NCBI RefSeq assembly: GCF_011683915.1
Contig: NZ_JAAQPH010000003.1
Span: forward strand, 186,001-250,000
Direction: 5' to 3'
Source: Pelagibius litoralis
Lineage (GTDB): Bacteria; Pseudomonadota; Alphaproteobacteria; Kiloniellales; Kiloniellaceae
Length of the DNA stretch: 64,000 bases
Shown: positions 36,592 to 46,100 of the stretch, one piece after another
How the letters are laid out: each line of letters starts with the position of its first letter
Position numbering within the stretch: the first letter of the stretch is position 1
The notes under the pieces: model-generated
Seen by the model: only the letters and a program-made list of their open reading frames with translations
The model's database searches: none
Told to the model about the DNA's origin: nothing
Translations under genes and position numbers: made by a program

Positions 36592-38298
36592 CTATTCGGC
36601 CGGCAAGGTCACCACGAAGCAGGCACCCCGCACCGTACCGTCGGGGTCGCACCGGTTTTCCGCCTCGATGGTGCCGCCATGGGCTTCGACAATCTGTTTC
36701 GAGATCGACAGGCCAAGCCCGGAATGGGTGCCGAACTTCTCCCCCGCCGGACGCTCGGTGTAAAACCGTTCGAAAACCGCCTCCAGCTTGCCCTCGGGAA
36801 TCCCCGGACCGTCGTCGCAGATGGAAACCTCGATATCCTCGCCCTGGCGTTGCGCCGCCAGTCTGATCTGGCCGTCCGGCGGCGAAAAAGTGATCGCATT
36901 GGTGATCAGGTTGCGGAAAACCTGCCCGAGGCGATCCTCAAGCCCTGGGACCCGCAGATCCTGGTGATCCAATAAATCCAGCGTAAATCGCGGCCCCTGC
37001 TCGGCATCCACGGCTTGATGCAGCGACACAAGTGCCCGCAGAAGTTCACCGACATCGATCGATTCGGTCTGTGCTCTTGACAGTTCGGCATCCAGGCGCG
37101 AGGCATCGGAGATATCGCTGATCAGCCGGTCGAGGCGGTGGACGTCGTCCAGGATGATCGACATGAGGCGCCGCTGCTGATCCGGATCTTCGATCCGGGC
37201 CACGGTTTCCACCGCGCTGCGCAGCGATGTCAGGGGATTTTTGATCTCATGCGCCACGTCGGCGGCAAAGGCCTCGATCGCATCCATCCGGTTCCATAAG
37301 GCTTCGGTCATGGAGCGCAGGGCATCTGAGAGGTCGCCGATCTCGTCGCCGCGGCGCCGGAAGTCGGGAATCTCGTACTGCCGCCCCTTGCCATAGCGCA
37401 CCAAGTCCGCGGCCTGGGCGAGGCGGCGGATGGGCCGGGCGATGGTACCCGCCAGGTAAAACGACAGCAGCACCGTCACGGCAAAGGCCAGCCCGCAGAC
37501 GATCAGGATGTCGCGGCGCCGGTCGTCGACCGCCTCGTCCACGTCGGCGCCGTCCTTGGACAGCATGAGAGCACCCAGAACCTGGCGATAGCGCTGCACC
37601 GGCACGGCAATCGACAGGACAAGCCGTCCCTGGCGGTCGGCCCGCACCATGCCCGGGCTGTCGCCGGCCAGGGCGCCGCCGACCTCCCCATAGTCCGCCG
37701 CCTTCTGGACACGCTCCTCGCGGTAGGGCGGGAAGTCGTCGTTGCCGGAGACCCATTTCAAAGCGGCCTCATAAAGGCGGCCGAGCAGGCTGAGGCCGCC
37801 CTTTTTCTCCGGCGGCAGGGCCATGACCTGTACCTTTCCGCCCGGTCCGCTGAGGATAAAGCTGTCCGCCAGCAGATCACCGGAACGGGCGAAGATCCTG
37901 GCCCGGACCCCGGTATCCACCAGCAGCACCCGCATCAGGTTGCGCGTCACCTCCGGCAACAGCTGTTCGTCGCCGACCTGGGTGGCGACCACCGCCGTGC
38001 TGCCGAGGGAAAGGGAGAAGGCCCGGCCCTGAATCCGCAGCGCATCGAGCTCTGCGGCGATCAGGCTCTGGCGATACTGGTCGAGATGGAGAAGACCGAG
38101 CACCGGTATCAGCAGCACCAGGACGTTGATGGTCAGAATGCGCCTTGTGAGGGGTGAGCGCCAACGCCGCCGCCGGCGCGGCAGCGGCCGGGGAACGGTA
38201 GCTTCCGCCCCCACGCCCTTCGAGGCCTGCCGCGGCTTTGTTCTGGCGAACCAGCGGCCGAGGCCGAGGCCCGGCTTCTCTTCGCTTTCCGCCGTCAT
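36592..38298 (-). CDS. chvG: Sensor histidine kinase ChvG (ExoS)
   Basis: The 568-residue protein has a basic N-terminus, a membrane segment (ILTINVLVLLIPVLGLLHL), a periplasmic domain beginning DQYRQSLIAAELDAL, and a second membrane segment (DILIVCGLAFAVTVLLSFYL). A HAMP domain, HisKA with DVAHEIKNPLTSLRSAVE, and HATPase boxes (NLITNAITFSPP, DDGPGIPEGKLEAVFERFY, GLGLSISKQIVEAHGG) follow. It is the ChvG kinase that senses acid or envelope stress and phosphorylates ChvI. I prefer the ATG at 38298; one nine codons upstream (38325) is possible. It lies between chvI and the hprK fusion, the conserved alphaproteobacterial order. Confidence 0.92.
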   Translation of the reverse strand: MTAESEEKPGLGLGRWFARTKPRQASKGVGAEATVPRPLPRRRRRWRSPLTRRILTINVLVLLIPVLGLLHLDQYRQSLIAAELDALRIQGRAFSLSLGSTAVVATQVGDEQLLPEVTRNLMRVLLVDTGVRARIFARSGDLLADSFILSGPGGKVQVMALPPEKKGGLSLLGRLYEAALKWVSGNDDFPPYREERVQKAADYGEVGGALAGDSPGMVRADRQGRLVLSIAVPVQRYRQVLGALMLSKDGADVDEAVDDRRRDILIVCGLAFAVTVLLSFYLAGTIARPIRRLAQAADLVRYGKGRQYEIPDFRRRGDEIGDLSDALRSMTEALWNRMDAIEAFAADVAHEIKNPLTSLRSAVETVARIEDPDQQRRLMSIILDDVHRLDRLISDISDASRLDAELSRAQTESIDVGELLRALVSLHQAVDAEQGPRFTLDLLDHQDLRVPGLEDRLGQVFRNLITNAITFSPPDGQIRLAAQRQGEDIEVSICDDGPGIPEGKLEAVFERFYTERPAGEKFGTHSGLGLSISKQIVEAHGGTIEAENRCDPDGTVRGACFVVTLPAE

Positions 38299-38409
38299 GG
38301 GCACAGGCCGGGTCGGACACAACACATCGAGGCGCGCGCTCGCCTTACCGCCCGGCCGGTTCTTCCCGGCCCGGGGGCCCGAAAGCCCCGGCCCGGCAAG
38401 ACGCCGGGG

Positions 38410-39114
38410 CTATTGCTCGCGGTAGCGATAGCCGACGCCATAGAGCGTCTCTATCTGTTGGAAGTCGTCGTCGGCATCGCGGAACTTCTTACGCAGGCGC
38501 TTGATGTGACTGTCGATGGTGCGGTCATCGACATAGATCGACTCGCCATAGGCGGCATCCATCAGTTGATCGCGGTTCTTCACATGACCCGGGCGCAGCG
38601 CCAGTGCCTTCAGGATCAGGAACTCCGTCACCGTCAGATTGACGCGCCCTTCCTTCCATGTGCAGAGATGGCGTGCCGGATCCAACGTCAGATCGCCGCG
38701 CAGGATCGGCGCCTCGGCCCCCGCGCTTCCCGGAACGCCGTCGTCGCCACCCTTCTCGCGGCGCAGCAGAGCGCGAATCCGTTCGATCAGCAGACGCTGC
38801 GAGAATGGCTTGGTGATGTAGTCGTCGGCCCCCATACGCAGGCCGAGAACCTCGTCGATCTCATCGTCCTTGGAGGTCAGAAAGATCACCGGCAGGTTCG
38901 AGGCCTTACGCAGGTGGCCCAACAGCTCCATGCCGTCCATCCGCGGCATCTTGATGTCCAGGACGGCCAGATCGACGGGGCTGGCGGCAATACCGCGCAG
39001 CGCCTCTGCGCCGTCGTTATAGGTGCGCACCTTGAAGCCCTCGGCTTCCAGGGCGATGGAAACCGACGCCAGGATATTACGGTCATCGTCCACCAGGGCG
39101 ATGGTTTCTTGCAT
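38410..39114 (-). CDS. chvI: Response regulator ChvI (OmpR family)
   Basis: The 234-residue protein has a receiver domain ([19 protein letters not shown], phospho-acceptor Asp in [20 protein letters not shown], and the Lys of [10 protein letters not shown]) and an OmpR-type winged helix ([46 protein letters not shown]). With ChvG it regulates envelope, exopolysaccharide and acid-response genes. It is the first gene of the minus-strand series, and the large gap upstream (39115-39788) must hold its promoter. In many relatives pckA lies divergently beside chvI; here pckA is about 9 kb away. Confidence 0.94.
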   Translation of the reverse strand: MQETIALVDDDRNILASVSIALEAEGFKVRTYNDGAEALRGIAASPVDLAVLDIKMPRMDGMELLGHLRKASNLPVIFLTSKDDEIDEVLGLRMGADDYITKPFSQRLLIERIRALLRREKGGDDGVPGSAGAEAPILRGDLTLDPARHLCTWKEGRVNLTVTEFLILKALALRPGHVKNRDQLMDAAYGESIYVDDRTIDSHIKRLRKKFRDADDDFQQIETLYGVGYRYREQ

Positions 39115-39788
39115 GGTTCGTGTGCCTGTTTAATGCCTAGAGCGTGTTAAAGCTGCCCATAAGGCGTCCCATTGTTCAATCTGGTTCATTAAATCAGATC
39201 ACCCCAGCAGATCCCTGCGCAAAGTGCCCTGTTCCAGAAGACACCATAGAGCCCGGCGGACCAAAGCAGAACCCGAAGCGGACAGCAAGCCGCGCGATCA
39301 AAGACATAAGGAACCCCCGACAGAAAACGCCGATAAGGAACGGTGAAAGGAAACCCGGCACCGGCGCGACAGTCCCGGCAGGTTGATCGCCGACTGTGGC
39401 GGATTTGCGGCATTTCCGGGATAGAAAAAGGACCGGCCCGGTTGCGGTCCCGCTGCAATCCTTGCAAATGCCCACCGGCGCCTGTGACTTCCCGATTCCA
39501 AAGCGGACAACACCTGACAATCCTCTCCAGCAGCGACTCTTGAGCCAAAAGCAAAAACAGGTGACAATTAGTTCCCGTAGTGGCGAAACTGTGTTTAGGG
39601 TCGGATGATATAAGTTCCCTATGGGAGTATTTGTTGGCTGATTATATCCACCAGGGATATATAATTTCATCCAACGCGTGTTTTTGTTTGTTTCTTGCAC
39701 TTTATAGGGGCGGGTACATCCGTTTCTCTTTGCAAAGGAAACAAGGGCGGAGATTTCGTTTGAGCAGCATGCAAAGGCCGGTTGCGGC
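39115..39788. other. 674-base intergenic region, AT-rich on its right side
   Basis: The only gap over 300 bases in the window. The left half (to about 39540) has ordinary composition and no convincing ORF; frames on both strands lack recognisable motifs or good RBSs. The right part (about 39545-39740) is distinctly AT-rich, with gatgatataag, a dyad at 39643-39661 and long T-runs, consistent with a promoter region for the PAS protein gene. A 70-codon frame at 39580-39792 overlaps the PAS start but looks non-coding. The chvI promoter is presumably just right of 39114. Confidence 0.6.
39643..39661. promoter_or_regulatory. Hyphenated dyad upstream of the PAS protein gene
   Basis: TATATCCaccagGGATATA is a perfect 7-bp inverted repeat with a 5-base spacer in an AT-rich stretch, about 130 bases before the PAS gene. 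It could be a regulator-binding site; the regulator is unknown. Confidence 0.3.
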
Positions 39789-40316
39789 GTGACTTTAAAC
39801 GAGGACTTTCACAGAATCCGGCACGGTCTGCCGGCGCGCAGCACAAGCCGCGCCTTCCTGGACCATTGCCCGGAACGGATTGCGGAGATTTTCCACTACT
39901 GGGACGGTCTGCGCGGTGACCGCCGCATGCCCTGTCGGGCAGATTTCGATCCGGCCAAGGTGGTCCATCATCTGCCGAGCCTGCTGTTGATCGACGTCGA
40001 AGGTGTCGATGACCGGGGCAACGGTATTCTGCGGTATCGCGTGGTGGGCACCGAGGAGGTCCAGATCCGCGGCCACGACCCGACCGGGAAGCTGGTAAGC
40101 GAGGGTTACTTCGGGCCCAGCCTGGAAGCCGTCACGGATACCTACGAGCTGGTCCGCCGCGAAGGCCGTTTCCTGTTCGAACTGCTTGAGTTCAAAACCC
40201 CCCGCGGCGCCTTGCGATGCGAGTTCGTGATCCTGCTGCCGCTTTCCGAAGACGGCGCCAACGTCAGCCAGATCCTGGTCTATTCCCTGGTACGCCACGC
40301 CGCCGACGAAGACTGA
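39789..40316 (+). CDS. PAS domain-containing protein (PAS_5-like)
   Basis: The 175-residue protein starts at a GTG and contains a single PAS-like fold: an N-terminal helix (IAEIFHYWDGLRGDRRMPCRADFDP), then LPSLLLIDVEG, LRYRVVGTEEVQIRGHDPTG and a C-terminal strand ILVYSLV. This resembles the PAS_5 family common in Rhodospirillales, stand-alone proteins of unknown ligand and partner. No output domain is attached. Its 3' end overlaps the convergent serine hydrolase gene by 37 bases. The start codon is uncertain because no strong RBS is visible (gcaaaggccgg is the nearest purine-rich stretch). Confidence 0.75.
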   Translation: MTLNEDFHRIRHGLPARSTSRAFLDHCPERIAEIFHYWDGLRGDRRMPCRADFDPAKVVHHLPSLLLIDVEGVDDRGNGILRYRVVGTEEVQIRGHDPTGKLVSEGYFGPSLEAVTDTYELVRREGRFLFELLEFKTPRGALRCEFVILLPLSEDGANVSQILVYSLVRHAADED

Positions 40317-41551
40317 GACTCTTCCTGCCCAAGGCGGGCAGCGGCGATCAACGAAATCAGTTCCGCGAATTCGCGGCGCAGTATGAGGCGGTGCTCGGCA
40401 CAGAATTCGATGCTGCCGTCATTCGGCTCAAGACAGGAAAACGCAAGCTGCCCGATCGCTGTCTCCGGGTTCAACTTCTTATCCCTGACCAGGCTGAAAA
40501 AGCGTTTCAGAAGCTCATCCGTATCAGCCTGATGCACGATGACGCTGCGCCATTCGGGCACGACGAAAAGCGCCTGCTGGCCAAAGCCCCAGGCCCAGAA
40601 CGTGCCTTTTGGCAGATCCGTTCCCGGCCCTGGAACCCACCATAGATAGCCGTGTCCCTGGCGCAGGCCCGCGTTGCCGGTTTCCGTGAAATCGACGGCG
40701 ATGCGCTCGATCCAGGCTGCCGGCAGCACCTGCGTGCCGTCGACCACACCCTTGTTGAGATAAAGCGCACCGAAGCGCGCGAGATCGCGGGCGGACATAT
40801 GGAACATCGCCGCCCGGTGCTGCGACAGCGCCGGCGCCGCGATATAGGTAATCGCCCCGGCGCGATGGTCGCGCAGGCCGAGCGGCTCGGCGATCCCGGT
40901 CGCGAAAGCCTCGGCCACCGAAAGCCCCGTGCGCGCCTCGAAGATGGTCGTCAGGGCGTTGGTGTCCCAGTTGTTGTAGGCCCAGATCGTTCCCGGCGGG
41001 TTCTCGCCCTCGCCCAGGCGGCGCTTTTTCTCGGCCAGCAGCCCCTCTTCGGCCGCGGCGGCGTGATTGATCCCTGAAAGGGACTTCAGCAGGTGCAGGA
41101 CGGTAGCCTGGCTCTGCAACGCGGTCAGCGGCTGCGGGCGATCATCGATCCCCAGTTCCGCCAGTGTCGCGGTGAGTGGAATCTGCTGGCCGCCTGTCCC
41201 GGCATGCTGGCCGACCAGGGCAGACAGCACGGCCTTGCGGATGGAATGAAGATGCCGCGGCTTTTCAAGATCGCCGAAGGCCGCGACCGTTTCACCCTCG
41301 GTGACGATCATCAAGGTATCGCTGCTCAAGCCGGCCGTATAGCCGAAGGCGGCGTCGAGGCCGCGCGGATCCCAGCCAAGGCGCTGCGTATCGGCATCGC
41401 TCAGGCGGATGGCCGGCGCTGGCGCCGGGGGCGCCACGTCCCCCGGCAGGAGCGGCCCCTCGAAGGTTGCGATGAAGTATCCGAACAGGGCCAGCAGGCT
41501 GAGCGGAATCACCGCCAGGGCGGCGACCCCGCCGCGTCTTGGACGTCTCAT
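40280..41551 (-). CDS. Serine hydrolase of the beta-lactamase class C / penicillin-binding family
   Basis: The 423-residue protein begins with a signal anchor (about residues 9-29) and has the SxxK motif at Ser103-Lys106 (LHSIRKAVLSALVG), a YxN motif in IWAYNNWDTNAL, and a late VIVHQADTDELL in place of the usual KTG/HTG box. Such proteins act in the periplasm as esterases, D-peptidases or amidases; true beta-lactamase activity is not implied. GLSVAEAFATGIAEPLGLRDH is the characteristic core of the family. It lies 49 bases downstream of pspC on the same strand, so it may be a distal member of the psp transcript, and converges with the PAS gene. Confidence 0.85.
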   Translation of the reverse strand: MRRPRRGGVAALAVIPLSLLALFGYFIATFEGPLLPGDVAPPAPAPAIRLSDADTQRLGWDPRGLDAAFGYTAGLSSDTLMIVTEGETVAAFGDLEKPRHLHSIRKAVLSALVGQHAGTGGQQIPLTATLAELGIDDRPQPLTALQSQATVLHLLKSLSGINHAAAAEEGLLAEKKRRLGEGENPPGTIWAYNNWDTNALTTIFEARTGLSVAEAFATGIAEPLGLRDHRAGAITYIAAPALSQHRAAMFHMSARDLARFGALYLNKGVVDGTQVLPAAWIERIAVDFTETGNAGLRQGHGYLWWVPGPGTDLPKGTFWAWGFGQQALFVVPEWRSVIVHQADTDELLKRFFSLVRDKKLNPETAIGQLAFSCLEPNDGSIEFCAEHRLILRREFAELISLIAAARLGQEESQSSSAAWRTRE

Positions 41552-41600
41552 GACTATACATTCCCGATGATGGCGGCGCCGTTTGCCGGCGCGCCCTTTA

Positions 41601-41984
41601 TCAAAGCTCCCGGAACTCCCGGTGGAGCCGTGCCTCTGAGGAGGTCACGAAGGCCTCCATGCTGCGGACGCGCTGTTCCTGATCGCGGAACTTGTGCCGC
41701 AGGCGGGAGAGGGATTCGCTGGGCTTCAGGCGCACCTGGCGCCAGAACTCCTTTTCCTCTTCCGAATGATAGGTGAATTCCGGTGCGGGATCGATCAGGA
41801 TCGTCGCCAGGAAATAACAGACCAGGGTCGGAAAGGTGAACATCAGAAGCGCCATCACCGCGACCAGCCGCACTATGAAAGTGCTGATGCCGAAGTAGTC
41901 GGCAAGACCGGCGCAGACCCCGGTCACCTTGCCGCGCGCGCGGTTGCGATAGAGGCGGGTGGGGCGCTGCGGCGACCCGGTCAT
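41601..41984 (-). CDS. pspC: Phage shock protein C (PspC-domain envelope stress protein)
   Basis: The 127-residue protein has the PspC domain: RLYRNRARGKVTGVCAGLAD, YFGISTFIVRLVAVMALLM and a second hydrophobic stretch ending in FLATILIDP, followed by a long charged C-terminal tail predicted to form a coiled coil. PspC sits in the inner membrane and with PspB relieves PspA inhibition of PspF under membrane stress. Its start overlaps the pspB stop by four bases. Confidence 0.93.
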   Translation of the reverse strand: MTGSPQRPTRLYRNRARGKVTGVCAGLADYFGISTFIVRLVAVMALLMFTFPTLVCYFLATILIDPAPEFTYHSEEEKEFWRQVRLKPSESLSRLRHKFRDQEQRVRSMEAFVTSSEARLHREFREL

Positions 41985-42202
41985 AGCTTTTTCCTCCAGT
42001 CCGTTACCTCCGCATCCAGGATGCGCTCCAATGAGTTGATCCGCTGCTCCATGCGCTCGGCGCTCTTCCAGAGCTCTTCAAGCAGCTGCTCTTCGTCGGT
42101 CGACAGCGACTTGGTGGCCCGCCAGCGCGTCGCGTAGTGCGCAATGATCCAGATCGGCGCGACCACCGCCAGGAAGACTATGATCGGTGCTTCGAAATCC
42201 AT
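41981..42202 (-). CDS. pspB: Phage shock protein B
   Basis: The 73-residue protein has one N-terminal membrane helix (PIIVFLAVVAPIWIIAHYAT) and a charged leucine-zipper-like helix (LSTDEEQLLEELWKSAERM, then INSLERIL) ending in WRKKL, the normal PspB layout. It works with PspC as the inner-membrane sensor of the Psp response. It is 22 bases after pspA and overlaps pspC. Confidence 0.93.
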   Translation of the reverse strand: MDFEAPIIVFLAVVAPIWIIAHYATRWRATKSLSTDEEQLLEELWKSAERMEQRINSLERILDAEVTDWRKKL

Positions 42203-42224
42203 GGCCTTCTATCCCCTGGCGTCC

Positions 42225-42932
42225 TTAATTGCTTTCCGGCTTGCCGCCGTCGCCGGCCTTCTTGGCCCCGTCCTTGCCGATCCGCGCCTTCATGGCCGCC
42301 AATTCCTCTTCAATAGCGGATTCGGCGGCAAGGTCGGAAATTTCATCGGCCAGCGAGCGGCCGTCGCGGCCGAGATCGTAGGCTTCAACGGCGCCCTCGG
42401 CCTCGTCCAGCTTCTTCTCGACCTGTTCGAAGCGGCTGAAGGCCTCCTCCACCCGGCCGTCATATAGCGTCCGGCGGACCTTCAGGCGCGAACCGGCGGT
42501 TTCGTGGCGGGCCGCCAGCGCCTGCTGCTTGGCCTTGGCTTCGCGCAGCTTGCTCTCCAGTTTGACGATATCGGTTTCGCCCTGCTGCAGCAGCTCTTCC
42601 AGGTCGCCGAATTCTTCCTGAAGCGCCTGGGCGGCCTCGGCCAGCTTGGCTTTCTCCAGCAGGGCGCCCTTGGCGAGATCATCACGGCCCTTGCTGAGGG
42701 CCAGCTCGGCCTTCTGCTCCCAACCCTGCTGCGCCTCGCTCAGGCGCGCCAGGCGGCGGCTGATCTCTTTTTTCTCGGCGATGGTCTTGGCCGCGGTGCT
42801 GCGCACCTCGACCAGGGTGTCTTCCATCTCCTGGATCACCAGGCGGATGATCTTTTCCGGCTCTTCGGCGCGGTCCAGGATCGCATTGAGGTTCGAATTG
42901 ATGATGTCTGCAAGGCGGGAGAAAATGCCCAT
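42225..42932 (-). CDS. pspA: Phage shock protein A (ESCRT-III-like membrane-binding protein)
   Basis: The 235-residue protein begins MGIFSRLADIINSNLNAILD, the canonical amphipathic PspA N-terminus, and continues as a long coiled coil (EDTLVEVRSTAAKTIAEKKE and onward). It ends with a Lys/Gly-rich tail. PspA binds stressed membranes and also inhibits PspF. The ATG at 42932 is favoured over the ATG at 43016, whose product would add a 28-residue basic leader. It is the second coding unit of the sigma-54-driven transcript, after the 46-codon ORF at 43197-43057. Confidence 0.94.
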   Translation of the reverse strand: MGIFSRLADIINSNLNAILDRAEEPEKIIRLVIQEMEDTLVEVRSTAAKTIAEKKEISRRLARLSEAQQGWEQKAELALSKGRDDLAKGALLEKAKLAEAAQALQEEFGDLEELLQQGETDIVKLESKLREAKAKQQALAARHETAGSRLKVRRTLYDGRVEEAFSRFEQVEKKLDEAEGAVEAYDLGRDGRSLADEISDLAAESAIEEELAAMKARIGKDGAKKAGDGGKPESN

Positions 42933-43056
42933 CTGTCTTGTTCCTTGTCTCGGTTTCTCTTTGGGTCTTGGTTTGTCTTTGTCTTCGATCGGTCGCCGTA
43001 CCAGGCGGGCGCTCATCGCTCAGCGCCGGCGGCGCGTGATAGGGTCAGGTCTTGCG

Positions 43057-43197
43057 TTAACCTACGATGATGCCCAGCAACAGACCGCCGATAAACATCA
43101 GCCAATGATCGGCAGTGCGGCTGCGCAGGTAAGCGCCAATGCGGTCGATCCAGCTTTCCAGGTTTCGCGTTCGGGGCTCGTCGGTGAAGCGGTTCAT
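43057..43197 (-). CDS. Small predicted membrane protein heading the psp operon (46 aa)
   Basis: A complete 46-codon frame begins ATG AAC CGC TTC ACC and ends TAA. Its product starts MNRFTDEPRTRNLESWIDRI, has a charged, helix-like first half (residues 1-30) and a hydrophobic C-terminus (WLMFIGGLLLGIIVG) that could insert in the membrane. It lies about 50 bases downstream of the predicted sigma-54 start and 125 bases upstream of pspA, same strand, with no terminator between. The RBS is weak (purine-rich agacagaggctgag). I do not recognise a family; size and topology recall small Psp-associated proteins such as PspD, but no sequence match is claimed. Confidence 0.6.
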   Translation of the reverse strand: MNRFTDEPRTRNLESWIDRIGAYLRSRTADHWLMFIGGLLLGIIVG

Positions 43198-43256
43198 CAG
43201 TCTCAGCCTCTGTCTCTCAGGTTGAAGCCACCCCCATGGTGTCTTTTGCAGAGATA

Positions 43257-43273
43257 TTGCAGAGACCGTGCCA
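43257..43273 (-). promoter_or_regulatory. Sigma-54 (-24/-12) promoter of the psp operon
   Basis: On the minus strand the sequence TGGCACGGTCTCTGCAA matches the consensus TGGCACG-N4-TTGCA at all but one position. GG and GC are separated by exactly 10 bases. It reads toward the small ORF and pspA, and diverges from pspF, the sigma-54 activator. PspF sites should lie between it and 43406. Confidence 0.88.
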
Positions 43274-43406
43274 AGTTCTCAAAACTACGCCATCCCATTG
43301 ATTCAAATAATATTTTCCACAATCCGGGGCATATTCACGAAACTTGCGATGCATCAGAAATACCAATTATTGGTGATTTAAACTCTTTCATAGCTATATT
43401 CACGAT

Positions 43407-44459
<1,053 letters not shown>

Positions 44460-44480
44460 GGCGGATCATGGTGCCCCTGT

Positions 44481-45533
44481 TCAAGCGCCCGGCAGCTCGA
44501 CCGTGGAGCGCCTGCCCAGGGCTGCCCCATGACGTTCCAGCCAGACCGCCGCCGCTTCCCGGCCGATGGCCTTGAGGTCCTGAAGAAAACCCCAGTCGGC
44601 ACGCTGCTTGCTCGACACATCCAAGGCGCGCATGGCGGCGCCGCCCTCCAGCAGGTGGAGGTTCAGCCCCCGTACCCTGGCCGCCATGCTGTCGCCCCGC
44701 GCCTTTCCCGCAGCGGCCATGCGGCCCATATAGGCCAGGCCCTCGAGCTCGCGCATCAGGGGGGCGTTGAAGACGATCTGGCTGCGCCGGTTGGCGATCT
44801 GGCGCGCCGAGCGCGGCACCTCGTCGGTGGTCAGGGAATCGATCTGGACAATCAGCACGTCCCGGCTGTCACAGTGAAAAACCAGGGGAAAGATCGTCGG
44901 ATTGGCCATGAAGCCGCCATCCCAGTAGTGCGCCCCGTCGATCGCCACAGCGCGGTAGAGATGGGGCAGGCAGGCCGACGCCAACAAGGCATCGGCGGTC
45001 ATATCCGGGTTTTCGAACAGCGCCGCGCGGCCCTGCTTCAGCTCGGTGGCGGAAACGAACAGCCGCGGCGCCACCGCCGCACGCAGGGCTTCGAAGTCGA
45101 TAGCCTCCTCCAGCACCGCCCGCAGGGGGTTCACGCCCAGGGGATTGAGCTGATACGGCGAGAACATCCGCGTCATCATATCGAGGGCCGGAGAGGCGGC
45201 GGCGGGCGGATTGAACTCGCCAAGGCTGCTGACCCGGCGCCAGAGCCGATCCAGGCTTTCGCGTGCGCCGTCTCGTCCGCCCTCCAGCCAGCCGCTGGCC
45301 AGGGCAGCCGCATTCAAGGCGCCGGCGCTGGCCCCGCTCAGGCCGTCGATATCGAGCCGATCTTCCTCAAGAAGGCGGTCCAGCACGCCCCAGGTAAAGG
45401 CGCCATGGGCACCGCCGCCCTGCAGGGCGAGCGAAAGCGATAAGCGCGGTGTCGCAGTCTTGCGGCGCCGTGAGCGCCAAAGCTGGCGTGCCGGGGTCGT
45501 ATCAAGGCGTGAAACGCCGTCTCGCAAAGCCAT
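44481..45533 (-). CDS. Patatin-like phospholipase
   Basis: The 350-residue protein has the patatin motifs LALQGGGAHGAFTWG (oxyanion hole GGGAHG at 39-44), the nucleophile elbow GLSGASAGALN with Ser69, and the DGG of HYWDGGFMANPT that supplies the catalytic aspartate. These enzymes hydrolyse acyl chains of phospholipids or polyesters, or PHB in some bacteria. I chose the ATG at 45533 because a clear RBS (ggagg) sits six bases ahead; ATGs further upstream lack this. The N-terminus is basic without a signal peptide, so it is probably cytosolic. Its stop is 22 bases from the convergent pspF stop. Confidence 0.9.
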   Translation of the reverse strand: MALRDGVSRLDTTPARQLWRSRRRKTATPRLSLSLALQGGGAHGAFTWGVLDRLLEEDRLDIDGLSGASAGALNAAALASGWLEGGRDGARESLDRLWRRVSSLGEFNPPAAASPALDMMTRMFSPYQLNPLGVNPLRAVLEEAIDFEALRAAVAPRLFVSATELKQGRAALFENPDMTADALLASACLPHLYRAVAIDGAHYWDGGFMANPTIFPLVFHCDSRDVLIVQIDSLTTDEVPRSARQIANRRSQIVFNAPLMRELEGLAYMGRMAAAGKARGDSMAARVRGLNLHLLEGGAAMRALDVSSKQRADWGFLQDLKAIGREAAAVWLERHGAALGRRSTVELPGA

Positions 45534-45758
45534 AATGCCTCCAGACAAGGTCCGGGACATTTCCATCCAGAAGCGGTTTCTTGACGACCTTACTGCAGCC
45601 ATTCCCCTAACAAGGGACCAGGGCGCAACCCTTGCCAGTGTTCTAATTATGATTAATGAACAATAACTTAAGGCGATTCTGTGGCAGATCGCGGCAGCAG
45701 CAGATCGCAGCCGGCGAGGGACGACGGCTGCGGGCGAGGACCGCCGATGACCGCAGGA

Positions 45759-46067
45759 TCAGAAATGATCGGCGCGGATCACCTCGACGTCGGAGAGGGT
45801 GATGATGGCGCTGTAGTCGCGCAGCAGCTCGTGCGCCGCCTCCATGATCCGCCGGGCCGCCTCTTCCCGGGCAATGACGACGATCAGGCGCATCGAAAAA
45901 GCATCGCTGATCTCGCCCTGCTGCCAGGTTCCATCCGCCCCCTTACCGGCCAGGCAGGGCATGACGGTGTAGCCGCGTACTTCCTGCTCCTCCAGCAGAG
46001 CGACGACGCGGCGCTGCAGGGGGGCCTCGACGATGATGTCCAGCTTCTTGCGGTGATGGGTTTCCAT
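45759..46067 (-). CDS. sbtB: PII-like signalling protein, partner of the bicarbonate transporter (SbtB-like)
   Basis: The 102-residue protein has a PII/ACT-like ferredoxin fold: KLDIIVEAPLQRRVVALLEE, a glycine-containing loop (GYTVMPCLAGKGADGTWQQG) in the place of the T-loop, and FSMRLIVVIAREEAARRIME. It lies directly after the SbtA-like transporter on the same strand, the arrangement of cyanobacterial sbtAB, where SbtB binds adenine nucleotides and inhibits SbtA. No C-terminal redox CGPxGC extension is present. The transporter stop to this start is 89 bases, mostly tandem repeat. Confidence 0.82.
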   Translation of the reverse strand: METHHRKKLDIIVEAPLQRRVVALLEEQEVRGYTVMPCLAGKGADGTWQQGEISDAFSMRLIVVIAREEAARRIMEAAHELLRDYSAIITLSDVEVIRADHF

Positions 46068-46100
46068 GGGTCGCGTGTCTCCGGGTGCCCCGATTCATCC

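Noticed and set aside
39580-39792. 70-codon frame ending on the PAS gene start
   Set aside because: Its start GTG has no RBS, codons are AT-rich and the peptide has no motif; the overlap with the PAS start is most likely chance.
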